A stretch of DNA of 64,000 nt from Bicyclus anynana (GCF_947172395.1 NC_069110.1:4774001-4838000); one strand, 5' to 3'; shown: positions 24,047 to 31,600, numbered from the stretch's first letter. The notes: a model not told the origin generated them from the sequence alone. A program made the numbers and translations.

Positions 24047-24519
24047 TAACAGCCGATAGAAGTCCACTGCTGCTGACAAAGGCCTCTTGAATGGACTTCC
24101 AATTAAAATGGTTTCGAGTCACCAACATCCAACCGTACAACCCGGTTGATGTCTTCAATTCAACTAGTGGGGGGTCGACCAACACTGTGCTTTCCGGTGC
24201 GGTGTAGCCATTCCAGCAACTTGGATCCCCAACTTCCATCTTCGATCATCGATCCCCTTGCCCATTATATTATTATAAGCCTTATGTGCTTATAACACAA
24301 GCAAACCATTCAAACTAGAATACAGCATTGCAGCTTGTCTTCAAAAATAAGCAAAGCGATACTTAGCGACTTACTCGGAAGATGCGATGCGTCGTCGTAT
24401 CATTTTGATCTGTGTACATCTTAACTGATTGGTGTTTCCTTTCACAGGACCAGAACTACTTCAGCGAACCGGAAATTGATTCCGACTATCACCACCAGCA
24501 TGTGCATAATAAGAATAAG
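193..24519 (+). CDS. Gene 1: SRCIN1/KIAA1217-family protein (AGAP005037-like), 5' part, five joined exons
   Basis: Gene-level entry; exons are listed separately. The joined segments are 193-300 (tentative), 4783-4948, 6865-7063, 17703-17856 and 24448-24519. Reading phases fit at every junction (0/0, 1/1, 2/2, 0/0). The product matches the N-terminal region shared by vertebrate SRCIN1 (p140Cap), KIAA1217 (sickle tail) and their insect homologue, annotated as 'coiled-coil domain-containing protein AGAP005037'. Landmarks are SETKRALLPNEITSID, YELEDVR continuing into LRDIRDRSVLRLFE, and YFSEPEIDSDYHHQH. This block is the AIP3/Bud6-like region. Vertebrate members are cytoplasmic/cytoskeletal adaptors that act on Src signalling and actin; the insect role is inferred from family only. 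Coiled coils and the stop codon are not in the seen part. Introns run 1.9 to 10.6 kb. The upstream start codon was not found, so the 5' end is open too. Confidence 0.85.
301..781. repeat. Intron DNA with an imperfect inverted repeat (about 425-575)
   Basis: Arms CAGTGGAATTCATAGATATT... and ...CATCTATGAATTCCGCTG face each other across about 100 bases. Text at 370-410 (GGGGTATGGAGCTTAGACCC) recurs at about 17907-17945, so part of this is an interspersed repeat. No coding signal. Confidence 0.5.
782..1216. mobile_element. 435-bp MITE with 22-bp perfect TIRs and TAA target duplications (PIF/Harbinger-like)
   Basis: The ends are perfect inverted repeats beginning TAGTCAGGGATCCCTAGA (22 bp in all). 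They are flanked by TAA at 779-781 and at 1217-1219. An inner pair of inverted arms (CAATTTGTAGGACATTGTGG and its complement around 1022-1045) makes it foldable as one long hairpin. No transposase. 3-bp TWA duplications are characteristic of PIF/Harbinger, so that superfamily is inferred. Truncated relatives are at 15170-15357, 39780-39870 and 47683-48051. Confidence 0.8.
1217..3450. other. Intronic AT-rich DNA, no gene seen
   Basis: An open frame at 1816-2046 lacks homology, codon bias or splice context. A more G+C-rich stretch at 2090-2480 could be the remains of an unrecognised repeat. A CACACACA run is at 2816-2826. Nothing else can be supported. Confidence 0.5.
3780..4480 (-). pseudogene. 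Decayed mariner transposase fragment
   Basis: An open minus-strand stretch at 4389-4138 reads STVKRWYAEFEKGRVSLHDE, then RGGRSSTAVNENNV, the second helix-turn-helix and linker of mariner transposases (usual W(Y/F)-x-x-F-K-x-G-R form). It runs on with stops and frameshifts to about 3800, through KVRQARNVGKK and a gapped VNAEWY-like stretch. Frames are broken and no terminal repeats were found. It lies inside a gene 1 intron, antisense to the gene. Confidence 0.85.
4783..4948 (+). CDS. Gene 1 exon: acidic/Ser-rich N-terminal segment
   Basis: Acceptor TTTTTAG ends at 4782 and donor GTGAGT starts at 4949. The 166 bases read PHMTHYPQSNNALFDDD through SKTLERPLG, ending in phase 1. The single leftover G plus GT from the next exon makes a Gly codon, giving ERPLG|LVFLQYRSETKR. 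The segment is polar, with an acidic DDDPG stretch and basic RRGGKQR, as expected for a disordered linker before the conserved block. An ATG at 4789 could start translation in a shorter transcript, but the acceptor argues for an internal exon. Confidence 0.85.
5300..5457 (+). mobile_element. 3' part of tRNA-derived SINE (family A)
   Basis: Shares GTCTGCCAATCCGCATTGGG, GAGAGGAGACTCGAG and AGCCGAATATGGGTTGATGA with the complete family A copies at 26274 and 32591. The 5' tRNA-like head is missing. Confidence 0.75.
5461..5590 (-). mobile_element. 3' part of tRNA-derived SINE (family B)
   Basis: TTACAAGTTAGCCCTTGTCT through CACACCCATTTCGGTTTCTA is the reverse complement of the 3' half of the copies at 41771 and 55838. 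It abuts the family A fragment ending at 5457. Confidence 0.75.
5866..6185 (-). mobile_element. tRNA-derived SINE, family A, near full length
   Basis: Reverse complement begins GAGAGCCGTGATAGCCTAG with A-box and B-box like text (GGTTCGAATC as its complement GATTCGAACC near 6124) and ends with a TCAT-rich tail. The same structure occurs at 6407, 26274, 32591, 33964, 35190 and 61030. Confidence 0.85.
6407..6705 (-). mobile_element. tRNA-derived SINE, family A
   Basis: Second minus-orientation copy only about 220 bases from the previous one, with ATC-rich tail at the low-coordinate end and the tRNA-like head near 6700. It ends 160 bases before the conserved gene 1 exon. Confidence 0.82.
6865..7063 (+). 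CDS. Gene 1 exon: AIP3/Bud6-like conserved block, first half
   Basis: Acceptor GGGCAG ends at 6864 and donor GTGAAT starts at 7064; the exon is 199 bases. It reads LVFLQYRSETKRALLPNEIT through FVRSFPKQLTMQYMDS and ends SKDMFYELEDVR. This is the most conserved part of the SRCIN1/KIAA1217 family; vertebrate relatives carry the same ETKRALLP / ALFVRAFP / YELEDVR landmarks. The final Arg codon is split AG|G across the intron into the exon at 17703. The polypyrimidine tract is poor, but frame and homology leave little doubt. Confidence 0.95.
7090..8625. repeat. Cluster of decayed Helitron-like and SINE fragments
   Basis: 7092-7175 resembles the inner part of the Helitron-like family at 9665 (ACTGCTTCACTCGTGTAG). 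7235-7445 is a family B SINE 3' half on the plus strand. 7660-8030 and 8040-8620 are minus-orientation Helitron-like text. The motif CCGG(G/A)ATAAAAGTAGCCT recurs around 8108, 8207, 8332 and 8480, giving an irregular four-step repetition. Ends such as TTTATAATA-ATATTGGTGTGA (split by an extra AT) are visible at 8002. No intact element. Confidence 0.6.
8941..9655 (+). repeat. Tandem array, four copies of a 179-bp unit
   Basis: AAGTTAAAGGTCAAGCTG starts at 8946, 9125, 9304 and 9483: three identical spacings of 179 bases. Copies share a block running from TTTTGTTTTAGAATAATG to TCTACCGCCAAATGATATTA and differ by a few bases each. The last copy decays near its end (9625-9655). The right edge meets a Helitron-like 3' end ten bases later. 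No reading frame runs through it. Confidence 0.92.
9665..9864 (-). mobile_element. Helitron-like non-autonomous element, family 1
   Basis: On the minus strand it runs from TTTATACTAATATTATAAAG (TC worn to TT) to a GC hairpin CGCGGGTGAAAC...GCG, then GGCGTCAGCTAG at 9665. The 3' hairpin shortly before CTAG (CTRR class) is the Helitron hallmark. About 200 bp, no coding capacity. Confidence 0.75.
10110..10358. mobile_element. 249-bp hAT-type MITE with perfect 8-bp target duplications
   Basis: Starts CAGGGTTTCTCAAAC and ends ...CTTTGAGAAACCTTG, inverted repeats with one mismatch in the first 14. It is flanked by CTGTATGA at 10102-10109 and CTGTATGA at 10359-10366, a perfect 8-bp duplication as made by hAT transposases. 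The CAGGGTTTCTCAAA end is a common hAT terminus. No transposase; intact duplication suggests relatively recent insertion. Confidence 0.9.
10440..10580 (-). mobile_element. tRNA-derived SINE head or tRNA relic
   Basis: Minus strand: GAGTGGCACAGTGGGTGACA (A-box-like) and GTGGGTCCGATTCCTAC (B-box-like) 35-40 bases apart, then a T/A-rich tail toward 10440. There is no complete cloverleaf with matching acceptor arms, so it is not a working tRNA gene. Confidence 0.55.
10620..11420. other. AT-rich intronic DNA, nothing recognised
   Basis: No splice-bounded open frame and no match to the repeat families seen elsewhere in the window. Confidence 0.4.
11420..12415 (+). pseudogene. Decayed mariner transposase, near full length
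   Basis: Plus-strand text with stops and shifts follows the mariner order: AGRPKSVVV, DAVHELIMQDRHDTYREIEA, RVDWCKKMLEKFDCG, ANESWIYAYEPESKPQSTGW, VSLENRKSVNLKWYTSICL, LHHENDV, HPLYNPDLAPNDFFLF. The DES-W and catalytic YNPDLAPNDF motifs are recognisable, including the last mariner-type Asp. At least five stops or frameshifts make it inactive. It belongs to a different lineage from the relic at 3780. Terminal repeats were not located. Confidence 0.9.
12420..13180. other. AT-rich DNA upstream of the internal promoter
   Basis: No repeat family or exon recognised; composition shifts toward G+C only from about 13130. Confidence 0.4.
13230..13418 (+). promoter_or_regulatory. Putative internal promoter and 5' UTR of gene 1 short isoform
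   Basis: A locally G+C- and CpG-rich island (about 13225-13345) sits in very AT-rich surroundings. It holds an arthropod initiator-like TCAGT at 13290-13294 and runs directly into the ATG at 13419. An in-frame TGA at 13395-13397 precedes that ATG, so the coding exon cannot be a simple extension of an upstream reading frame. This fits a promoter plus short leader for an alternative first exon. No TATA box was seen; this is inference from composition and position. Confidence 0.5.
13419..13477 (+). CDS. Alternative first coding exon of gene 1
   Basis: ATG at 13419 opens MSWSKPRKEGIIHIHDERC plus two bases (GG), followed by a consensus donor GTAAGT at 13478. Phase 2 is the same phase with which the conserved exon ending at 7063 joins the exon at 17703. 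Splicing to 17703 would give ...HDERCG|AHLRDIRDRSVLRLFE, replacing everything upstream. No splice acceptor is needed because it starts within a CpG-rich leader. The alternative is that it is the first exon of an unseen unrelated transcript, but strand, phase and location inside the gene 1 intron favour an isoform. Confidence 0.6.
13478..14739. other. Intron of gene 1, no feature
   Basis: Very AT-rich. No acceptor-donor pair with an open frame on the plus strand, and no recognisable element. Confidence 0.4.
14740..15118. repeat. Long imperfect inverted repeat, MITE-like
   Basis: Left arm contains TTTAAACGTTCTAAAAAAAG and AAAAGCTTGTCGCG; right arm contains CGCGACAAGCTTTTG and TTTTTAGAGCGTTTAAATAA. 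The arms of about 120 bases surround about 110 bases. Extremely AT-rich. No target duplication could be fixed. Confidence 0.65.
15170..15357 (+). mobile_element. Truncated copy of the 782-1216 MITE
   Basis: GCGTGGTACATTATCTCTTT through CCCAGTTAGCTACCAGAAT to CCACGGATCCTGGGCTA matches the right half of the MITE at 782. The left half and clean terminal repeat are gone. Confidence 0.7.
16216..16407 (+). mobile_element. Helitron-like element, family 1, end to end
   Basis: Begins TCTATACCAATATAACAAAG and ends GCGCGACGTCAGCTAG, inserted between A (16215) and T (16408), the Helitron target choice. 192 bp, same family as 9665 and 35695; the 3' hairpin is slightly eroded. Confidence 0.78.
16899..17212. 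mobile_element. Foldback element with AACCGACTTC ends
   Basis: The ends ACCGACTTCAAAA and TTTTGAAGTCGGT are inverted repeats. Inside, TTCTGATCAGTTTGAAGGCG GTACCAAG and its complement GGTACCGCCTTCAAACTGAT form a second pair. Partial relatives are at 30940-31055, 47540-47680 and 61460-61700. Confidence 0.7.
17703..17856 (+). CDS. Gene 1 exon: AIP3/Bud6-like block, second half
   Basis: Acceptor with a ten-T tract (TTTTTTTTTTACCAG) ends at 17702; donor GTAAGT at 17857. The exon completes the split Arg codon and reads AHLRDIRDRSVLRLFEATDI, then a Gly/Pro/Ala-rich stretch to SSTCWDQ. LRDIRDRSVLRLFE continues YELEDVR exactly as in the vertebrate family members. The Gly/Pro-rich tail is typical of the low-complexity linker that follows. 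It ends in phase 0. Confidence 0.95.
17983..18600 (+). mobile_element. SINE family A interrupted by an antisense LINE 3' end
   Basis: The worn SINE head (17983-18062, GTCCGGGGCATACACCTCCA) and body/tail (about 18360-18600, GTCTGCCAATCCGCATTG, GAGCCGAATATGGGTTGAT) are split by 18064-18350. The insert has an ATC-rich edge and the RTE-like ORF end on the minus strand. This gives a relative order: SINE first, LINE second. Confidence 0.75.
18064..18350 (-). mobile_element. RTE-type LINE 3' end inside a SINE
   Basis: Minus strand encodes the tail of a reverse transcriptase ORF with worn ERAILGVSLYDLIRN (open at 18318-18262) and, further on, the VGRP-x-R/T-W-type block common to these LINE C-termini, ending in an (ATG/GAT)-rich tail at 18064. 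Truncated and non-functional. Confidence 0.75.
18734..19100 (-). mobile_element. LINE 3' end fragments
   Basis: AATAATAATAAATA-rich text at 18770-18790 and GGACATAGGCCTCCTCC at 19049-19065 resemble 3' ends of lepidopteran LINEs with trinucleotide tails. Weakly preserved. Confidence 0.45.
19290..19400 (+). repeat. Interspersed repeat with CCCGTCGCCCGCATATCATG motif
   Basis: CGTCGCCCGCATATCAT-GGAGTGT-ATCAACGAACTTGCCA recurs at 54590-54650 (plus) and 59205-59330 (minus). G+C-rich against its surroundings; class unknown. Confidence 0.65.
19960..20287 (+). repeat. Interspersed repeat family C, copy 1
   Basis: Contains TTTTAGCACGCACTAAAAAT, TCACGTGACT, TTTCATTTGATATCCA, GGCCGCCATATTG and ends ACATACATAGTTACAAGTGA. 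The same order occurs at 38303-38645 (+) and 44890-45165 (-). Non-coding; superfamily not assigned. Confidence 0.8.
20430..20660 (-). mobile_element. RTE-type LINE 3' ORF fragment
   Basis: Plus text CGCTTTCCGGTACGGGGTCG through GGTTCGTCTGCGGATCTCCT is the reverse complement of the LINE ORF end also seen at 18064, 23992, 49015 and 57592. Frameshifted. Confidence 0.75.
21038..21145 (+). repeat. CCCTA-type imperfect tandem repeat with CTAGCGGACCCGGTCAAG edge
   Basis: CTAGCGGACCCGGTCAAGCT is followed by about 70 bases of varied CCCTACC(C)TACT units. The same arrangement is at 39483-39600. The edge may be the CTAG end of another Helitron-like family (read on the minus strand). It is not the insect TTAGG telomere unit. 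Confidence 0.65.
21830..21882. repeat. Perfect 21-bp hairpin
   Basis: AGACGACGGTCTAGTTTACAG (21830-21850) and its exact complement (21862-21882) enclose an 11-base loop. A third degenerate copy of the arm follows (about 21883-21945, CGCTGCAAACCAGACCG). Confidence 0.85.
21960..23550. other. Intronic DNA, no gene
   Basis: A minus-strand open frame at 22462-22196 is AT-driven with no homology. TATATATATA at 22361-22370. A G+C-richer patch at 23105-23330 was read in six frames without a splice-bounded exon. Confidence 0.4.
23554..23657 (+). mobile_element. Helitron-like element, family 1, internally deleted
   Basis: TAATATTATAATGCTGAAGA near the start and GGGTGAAACCGCGCGGCG TGAGCTAG at the end, but the middle third is missing compared with 35695-35890. 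Confidence 0.65.
23992..24046. repeat. (ATC)n microsatellite, about 18 units
   Basis: Uninterrupted TCA/ATC run. It is the 3' tail of the antisense LINE fragment that follows. Long His or Asp runs read from it are artefacts. Confidence 0.97.
24047..24275 (-). mobile_element. RTE-type LINE 3' end with (ATC)18 tail
   Basis: GCCGATAGAAGTCCACTGCT through CCAACACTGTGCTTTCCGGT is the complement of the LINE ORF end (…GKRSVGRPP.RW… type block when intact). The open minus frame is 24239-23934. It ends 170 bases before the gene 1 exon at 24448. Confidence 0.8.
24448..24519 (+). CDS. Gene 1 exon: short YFSEPEIDSDY exon
   Basis: Acceptor TTTCCTTTCACAG ends at 24447 and donor GTAAGT starts at 24520. The 72 bases are 24 codons, DQNYFSEPEIDSDYHHQH then VHNKNK, phase 0 at both ends. 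The YFSEPE-DS-Y motif recurs in KIAA1217-type proteins after the linker, which supports the assignment. A symmetric small exon could be skipped without shifting frame. No later exon of this gene was confidently found in the remaining 39 kb. Confidence 0.88.
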
Positions 24520-24939
24520 GTAAGTCTTTAATCTTATTAACACATACAGGCCTACACCACAAACATGCTCGTGTCTGAGTCTGAGAGGAGACTCTTAGAG
24601 AGTCGTTACGCCCTTCTCTTCTGGTGATGCAGCATCTGATGCTTTAGCGCTCGCCCAACCCATGCGGTGACGACGCTGGGGTCCTATTAAGGAGCCTAAG
24701 GCACTTACACAATCAGAAAAGAAAATCCTGCGCGCGCATAAAGGTGGGTTTATCATTATAATATCGAGATGAAAAGTAGTCTGTTGCTGTGCGCAAAATA
24801 TTATTGTATATCTGGTGCAGTTCGACTTCTTCATGGTGCTCCGGATTCAAATGCTGCACTATTTGATTTGTTTTTGCATTTTCCAGTGAAAAAAAAATTG
24901 CGGGTATCTACTTATACTAAAGCCAAACTTAATTTGGAA

Positions 24940-25190
24940 ATTTTTAATAATAATAATAATAAAAGCATTTATTCGCTTACCGTTTTTACATTTTGAATTA
25001 TAACTTCATAACATTTTTTTTTTTAGAAATATTAAATTGAACTAAAAAAATATAACTTTGACAACCACTTTGTTGTTTGTCTCCGCCGCTTTTTTCCAAT
25101 CATCTCTGTCTCGAGCTAAGCTCCTCCATCCTTTTGGTAAATCATCCCATCTTTTGATTTGACGTCCTTGATGTCTTGTCTTGAATGTTT
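24940..25190 (-). mobile_element. LINE 3' end, second family, with (TTA)n tail
   Basis: Minus strand at 25185-25085 reads KTRHQGRQIKRWDDLPKGWR then SLARDRDDWKKAAE, the usual C-terminal end of a non-LTR reverse transcriptase ORF. After an AT-rich 3' part it ends in (TTA)n at 24961-24945. Confidence 0.75.
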
Positions 25191-25199
25191 AATAAAAAA

Positions 25200-26270
25200 C
25201 AAATTAAATGTAAGAGCATAAATCTTAGTCATTTTTCACTTCATGTGCTATTTATTAAATTCTTGATGACAATTTTAATTAATAAGCTTGGAATAATTAG
25301 ATATGGTGAATTAATTGACATTTTAAAGGAAATGATACATAATTTTGAATGAATTAAGAATGAAATAATATGCGGTTTAATTTGATTGTTGATAAACATT
25401 GCACATCGAGTTTTTAGTATAAATTAATAAGGCAGCTCTCAGTTTCATGGTAAAAAAAACACGTGCTTTAAGGGTAGCCTTAATGACAAAGGCCTTCTAA
25501 AATAACTGCATATCTTTTTTTACACTTTCCATGACAATTTTTTTCAACTACTTGTACTATGACTCAGTTATACTACAGAATTTATTACAGAAGAAAATGT
25601 AATTCAAGTGATAGGTACGATTAATAAAAACTAACGATTTTTACATACATCATCATCATACATAACCTTTTCGAAACGAATAGCAATTGTGACTAAAAGA
25701 ACATATAAATGAAATCAATTAACTTAAGAAAAATAGTATGCCCATTTTTTGAAAAATAAAGTAGTACTTCGAAGTAGAATCATGAGTTGAAACAACTATT
25801 TATTCAACTAATTATCAAGTACTAAGTCTAAGCTTATGTAATTTTCCAACACATTGTAAGACTGAATTTAGGTATTATCGTATTTTGATGAAAAACCAAT
25901 ATAACTTGAAAACCGTATAATTTCGGCTATTATATACCTATTGCGTTATTTAAGTAGGCGTTGGTGTATATCACTAATAGAGAATTTCGTGTTATTCGGC
26001 ACCCTTGATTGGGCTCTTTGTTTAATCAAATGGACGTTTCCATTGCGCAGCCTTATTTGCGTGAACATGTGACGAAATTTAAACGTGTTTATTCCGTATC
26101 AGACTATAAGGATCATATACAATCACACACCCATTGTGAAGTCAAACAATATGCATTTTAGCCTCTGTTTACGTGATATGAGTCATAACTATCGTGGTGC
26201 AAGACTAATTGAAAATTGTTGTTAGCCCTTTGAAATGTTGTTATAAAAATAGTTTTTGATTATCGTGTAA
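25200..26270. other. AT-rich DNA, nothing recognised
   Basis: No exon-like segment on either strand. Homopolymer-rich spacer only. Confidence 0.4.
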
Positions 26271-26273
26271 AGT

Positions 26274-26593
26274 AATGATTGTGATAGCCCAGTGGATATG
26301 TCCTCTGCCTCCGATTCCGGAGGGTGTGGGTTTGAATCCGGTCCGGGGCATGCACCTCCAACTTTTCAGTTTTGTGCATTTTAAGAAATTAAATATCACA
26401 TGTCCCAAAACGGTGAAAGATAAACATCGTGAGGAAATCTGTATACCAGAGAATTTTCTTAATTTTCTACGTGTGTGAAGTCTGCCAATCCGCATTGGGC
26501 CAGCGTGGTGGACTAATGGCCTAGCCCATCTCATTCTGAGAGGAGACTCGAACTCAGCAGTGAGCCGGATATGGGTTGATAATGATGATGAAT
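26274..26593 (+). mobile_element. tRNA-derived SINE, family A, full length
   Basis: Head GATAGCCCAGTGGATATG (A-box-like) and GGGTTTGAATCCGGTCC (B-box-like) 35 bases apart; body with AAATTAAATATCACATGTC and GTGTGAAGTCTGCCAATCC; tail TGATAATGATGATGA. About 320 bp, one of the best copies. Confidence 0.88.
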
Positions 26594-28355
26594 GCCAAGA
26601 TGAAAGCGTGTTGCTTGTACCGTAAAAACTTTATCACATCTCATCAAGAGCCAAGATTCTTACTACATACCTAACATTCTTTACCTCTACCAGAGCATAA
26701 TGTTCTGCGTGAATCCTAGACTTTTATGTTCTGAACGAACCCTTTAGTAGGGGAGCCCGGGATGCTAAACTTGCAGTTACTAAAGCGTCATGGAAATCGA
26801 TTGCACTTAGTAAATTAGATGATAAAAATAATAAATGGTTATGTATAACTTCTAAGACAACTTTTATTACTTTGGCTTACTGAAATCATTAGAAAACATG
26901 AACAGAAGTTTATTTTTCATTCAAATAAGTAAAAAAAGTTCTAGTAATTAAAGAATTTTTAAAATCTGTTGATTAGACCCAGAGATTACCCCTACAACAC
27001 CACAAATTCTACCTTTTTAGAATATTAGTATAGCTAAAAGAAAACAAATATGTTGTCGTGGTAAACAAATTCATTATCTACAAATATAAGTGAGTAAGTA
27101 AGAGTGGATAATTTGGCTGATCATTAACCGACGTCAGACGAGAAATTACCTATTTATAGGTAATTTACCTATTTATAGTTAATTTCTTCAATTATACTTC
27201 TCTTTCTATTTACATTCCTTTTGGATAGATTTAATCTTTTTCTTGATTATGATTATGAAAATGAAAAGAGATGTCCCAGTCTCCATACATTGATTTCCTC
27301 AGATAAAAAAGTATGGAGATAATGCGTCACAATGAAACTCTTACCTTTGGATTGATTGTAATGTCTTGATTAATTATAAATTTTATTTTTGATCCTAGAT
27401 ATCGGGGTTATAGCGTATTGAGTATCATAATATTTCACATAATACCTACTCGTATATAGAAGGTAAAAATGAGAATGATTTTAAAACTCCCTATTTCCGA
27501 GATTTCTGTTTATATCTTTCAATATAAAATTGTAAGGTACCTTTAGCATATTTATATTATTAGGGTCTATTGGTATTTTTCAGGGCAATTTTAGGACATT
27601 TCCTTTATTAAAATTTACAAGTGTAAAAATGGAAAATGAAACAAGAATAATATTTTAAATTATTTACTAACATGGTAACAAAAATTCGTGTTAAACCTTA
27701 AATATAACTTTAAAAATTACAACGGCAGAAATCGACGCTACCTTAGGGCTACAATAAATAAAATAACACGAGATGGCAAGTTTTATGAATACACTTCTTC
27801 CACAAACTAAACCTGTTTATAATAAAATGTATATGAATTAATGCGATATTACTTTATAAAATCAAAGCTCTTCTTCAATATTTTTTACTTTATACAATAC
27901 CTAATTTTATTTACTCATTAGTATGTTTGGGTCATACACATCATATGAACCAAATAGGTAATTCTACGTGTACCTAATACGTGCCAGAGTATTGCCAAAT
28001 TCAAGCGAACGCCAGTCAGTATATCTTTAAGTATCTATTTCTATACAAAAAAGTGATATTCACTGAGCGGTTGAACATTTTTTTTACACAATTTACTACT
28101 CCGTGAGAATTATCTAGAAAGGAGACCGACCATTTCGGGCCCAGCGCCTTACATAAAAAAAAAACGAAAAATTCTGCAACAATTGCTAAAATATTTTGAA
28201 ATGTAATGGGTTTTTGTAGAAATCGTGCATTTTATAATGTAGGTACTTGCTCATATCTTGATTATGCAATTGTCAATCAAACTGATATGAAACCAAAACT
28301 GAAACTGGTAGTTATTATTATTTAATTAATGACACAAATTTGTTCATTGTTATGT
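26594..28355. other. Intergenic or intronic AT-rich DNA 3' of gene 2
   Basis: Between the last seen gene 1 exon and the end of gene 2. TAGGTAATTTACCTATTTATA is repeated at about 27150-27182. No exon found. Confidence 0.4.
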
Positions 28356-28361
28356 TTTATT
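28356..28361 (-). terminator. Polyadenylation signal of gene 2
   Basis: TTTATT on the plus strand is AATAAA on the minus strand, 67 bases after the stop codon of gene 2. Position and sequence fit a short 3' UTR. The whole region is AT-rich, so chance occurrence is possible. Confidence 0.6.
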
Positions 28362-28427
28362 CATTAAAACTGGGCCCAATCTATCGAAAATGGTTGGTCT
28401 TATTTCACTTTTTTGGAAGGCAATAGG

Positions 28428-28601
28428 TTAGAAAGCTCGACATATCGGTAATCCTTTATAATAATGAGCGCCGCTGTACAGTTTTTTGGATGTACTCCTC
28501 CATGAAAGTACGAGTGCCTTCTTGAAAGGTTCCGGTGTGCATCCACTACATACTTGCATAACCGCTTTGACTTCAGCCTCAGCCGGTTCCCTTTCATCGA
28601 C
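28428..28601 (-). CDS. Gene 2 exon 8: conserved Cys-containing C-terminus with stop
   Basis: Minus-strand acceptor TTTTCACAG, then VDEREPAEAEVKAVMQVCSG, CTPEPFKKALVLSWRSTS, and KKLYSGAHYYKGLPICRAF before TAA at 28430-28428. Phase 0 entry fits exon 7. Three Cys (512, 515, 548) and aromatic-rich text suggest a small folded C-terminal unit of unknown function. Confidence 0.92.
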   Translation of the reverse strand, partial: VDEREPAEAEVKAVMQVCSGCTPEPFKKALVLSWRSTSKKLYSGAHYYKGLPICRAF

Positions 28602-31600
28602 CTGTGAAAAACGATTGTCAGCTTTGCCCGGAAATTCAGCTATTTACCTACGTATTCAATTTTTTATAAAAATCTATAAAAACAAACTTGCTTTGAAATA
28701 TTTTCTTCCGCCTAACCTTGGTCGAAATAGACTATTTTTCCTAGATAATGGAATTTCACGTGTAGAAAAGGGGAGTGTTGACATTTCATAGAGGAACTTA
28801 AACCTACGCCAGGGGTCCCCAGTCTCGGGATATGCTCGGTGTTTAGCTCTGTCAAACGATGGACCCGCCAATCGCCATCCGCGTTTTGAATCCATGACGT
28901 TTATACCATCAAAACGGAACAGGAAAAATCGTCATAAGCGAAGCCAATGGACATGGTCTATAGATATAATATAATTACAATACATAATCTATATAAGATT
29001 TTTTGCCTTTTCATGATAAACAATGGTATATCCGAGATTCCACTCAGAGTTACTAAGTAAAATTAGAGTATATGATTAAAAAATGCTTACATTAGCTCTT
29101 TGCATGTTTTGAACGGGTAGATTTCCAACAACACCAGCTAGACCATCCAGTAAAGATTGTTGGAAAATGACGTCATCCTCAGTTTCGTCCAGCAAATCTG
29201 TACTCAACAGGGCTTCGTCGACTATAGAGCCATCAGAGAGGGCTACCAGCCCACGTTTGTCTTTCCTACCTGTAAATAATACATGGAACATTATATAAGC
29301 AACGTTACTGCAAGTTTTCACATGCAAACATCTACTTCAGACAATATTCGGGAGCTCTTAATTGAAGAACATTTTAAACAAAGAATTCGTCACTGTAAGT
29401 AAGTTAATGTTTGAGGAAAGTTTGCGCCAAGGCTTGCATAGCAGGGCTACCTACGTGTTATTACGTAACTTTAAAAAATATTTTTTTATTTATCTTATAA
29501 GAATGCTTACAAAACTAAAAATAAGTAACCAAAGCAAAAAAAACAAGTAATTACCGCCGCTCAATTCTTCCGCGAGTTCTATTTCGGGATTGTCTCTTTT
29601 GTCGCGTTTTTTCGAGTCTCTCTTGAAGACATTGTGGCTAGCTGCATCGTCGATATATTGAACATTAGCTGGATTAATCAGTGATCCAGAAAGAACTACA
29701 GACGTTCCCTTTGATTGTCCAAAAGGTCTAGTTTCATATCGTTGGCCCTGCTCAATTTGACTTATAGAAAGACCGACTAAAGGTGGAAGTTTTCCGTTAA
29801 CTTGATTGGCTGTTGACAATGGTTGAATATTGTTCAGAAGCTGCTCAGAAACTAATCGATTGCCGAGTTGGCCATTGACGTATTCTTGTTGGAGCTGGAG
29901 ACCGTTGGAGAGTTGTACAGGGATCATTTGTTGTGCAGGGCGTGCCAAGTTAAGGCTGGTCGGTCTTTGCAGTTGCCCTCCAATCAAAAAGTTTCCATTG
30001 CCAATAGGTGTGGCTTGTGGAGGCGGTGGGTCCGTGGCAGCTTGAGTAGAAACTTCAAACGCTGTGCCGTCATGTTTGAAGTGATGCGCGTGGTGATGCT
30101 TATGATCTCTATGAGCCTTTCCAGCCGTGAGCGCCACGTTGTACAATTGCAGCATTGTGATTTCACCAATAAACCCTGATTGTTCTGAAAATAAGCAGCC
30201 ACTTAATTCTACATGTATAGCAAAAATACTCACAAAAAAAAACCAAATAACTTTTTAGTTGAAGGCACAGAATCATCATCTCTTTACCCTTATCCCACTT
30301 AAGTGGGGTCGGAAAAATATGTCAATCTTTTCCATTCTCTATTACTCGTCAACTCATTACTCGTCATCCACTCCTTTTACACGCATGTCCTCTTTCACAC
30401 AATCCAACCATCTCATCTTTGGCCTTCCTCTGTTATGTCCTTCCACTTGCACATTCAACATTTTTCTAGTACTACACAGAATAAAGAATGATAAAGAATG
30501 AGTCTTGAAAAATACTCCATCTTATTTCTTTAGTTTTTGTAAAGAGTTTTTAAAATATTTAAAAACGCCATTTTTCTTGAATAATATTGAAAATTACTGA
30601 TACGCTTTGTGTCGTACTGACTCGTGAATGTATTAAGTTTTGTACTTTTTCATTTGGAATGGCTGCATCGCTGCCGTTATCCTGCTCTATCTGTCTATCA
30701 TTCTTTAATCTGTGGTTGTAGGTAATATTTTTTGCTCGTCAGAATTTACTTACTCAGAATAGGTTCGGAGCCGTCTTTTGTGTACAATAACGATTGTTCT
30801 TGGCCAGTGATAATACTGCCACCGCCCTTAATAACATGACCGACAAGCTGCAAGACAAAACCAAGGACATTAACAATTACAAAACGCTGTAGTTGGCTTT
30901 ACAATTTTTGAAAGTTCCCCTCGATTTCTCCAGGATCCCATCATCAGATTCTGACATGATTACTATGGGACCAACTGGAAAGCATACCCTCTCAAACGAA
31001 AAAAGAATTTTTCAAATCGGTTCAGGCGTCTTCCTTTTTTTGAAGTTGGTTAAAAATTTAGTTTTATCAACCCTATGAAAGACACAAACTAAAATAATAT
31101 AACGCTTCTGTAACTCTACTTGAACTGAAACATGACGATGTTAATTTATGTTACCTGAGAGCATATGAGATAAGTTTGATGCTAGTTACAGTCAACCTAG
31201 ACATTGTAAAATATAAAGTGGGATACATAAACAGTTTTAATAATAATACTTTCTCCTTTTTCTTAGTAATTTATTTTAGACACATTTTTTTTGCTAATAA
31301 TATTTTTATAAATTAATAAGTAGTGTTGTATATTATATTTTTAAAATATGATTGTTAGAAATTAAAAAAAGGACAAATAAATAAATGAGAGTCAAAAAAA
31401 TAAAGGATGACTATAATAAAAATGATTATATAGTAAGCATCCCGTTACACGAAAAACCTATGTAATCTATTAACTTGAGATTTGGTCGACCTCTCTGGTT
31501 CATATACAGTGATTTTCAATAGAGTGGTTCTGGATTCTATTCCTAGTTCGAATGTAGCTTCCAAGTAGGCCCGCTTCTTACTTAGACTGCATAATCACTT

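Noticed and set aside
23934..24239. Open frames with long Asp or His runs at the (ATC) tracts (also 48988-49215)
   Set aside because: The runs are the ATC microsatellite read in frame; the rest is the antisense LINE tail.
29830..30202. Open frames opposite or overlapping gene 2 exon 6
   Set aside because: They are shadows of the long coding exon on the other frames; the splice-consistent frame encodes the pentraxin protein.
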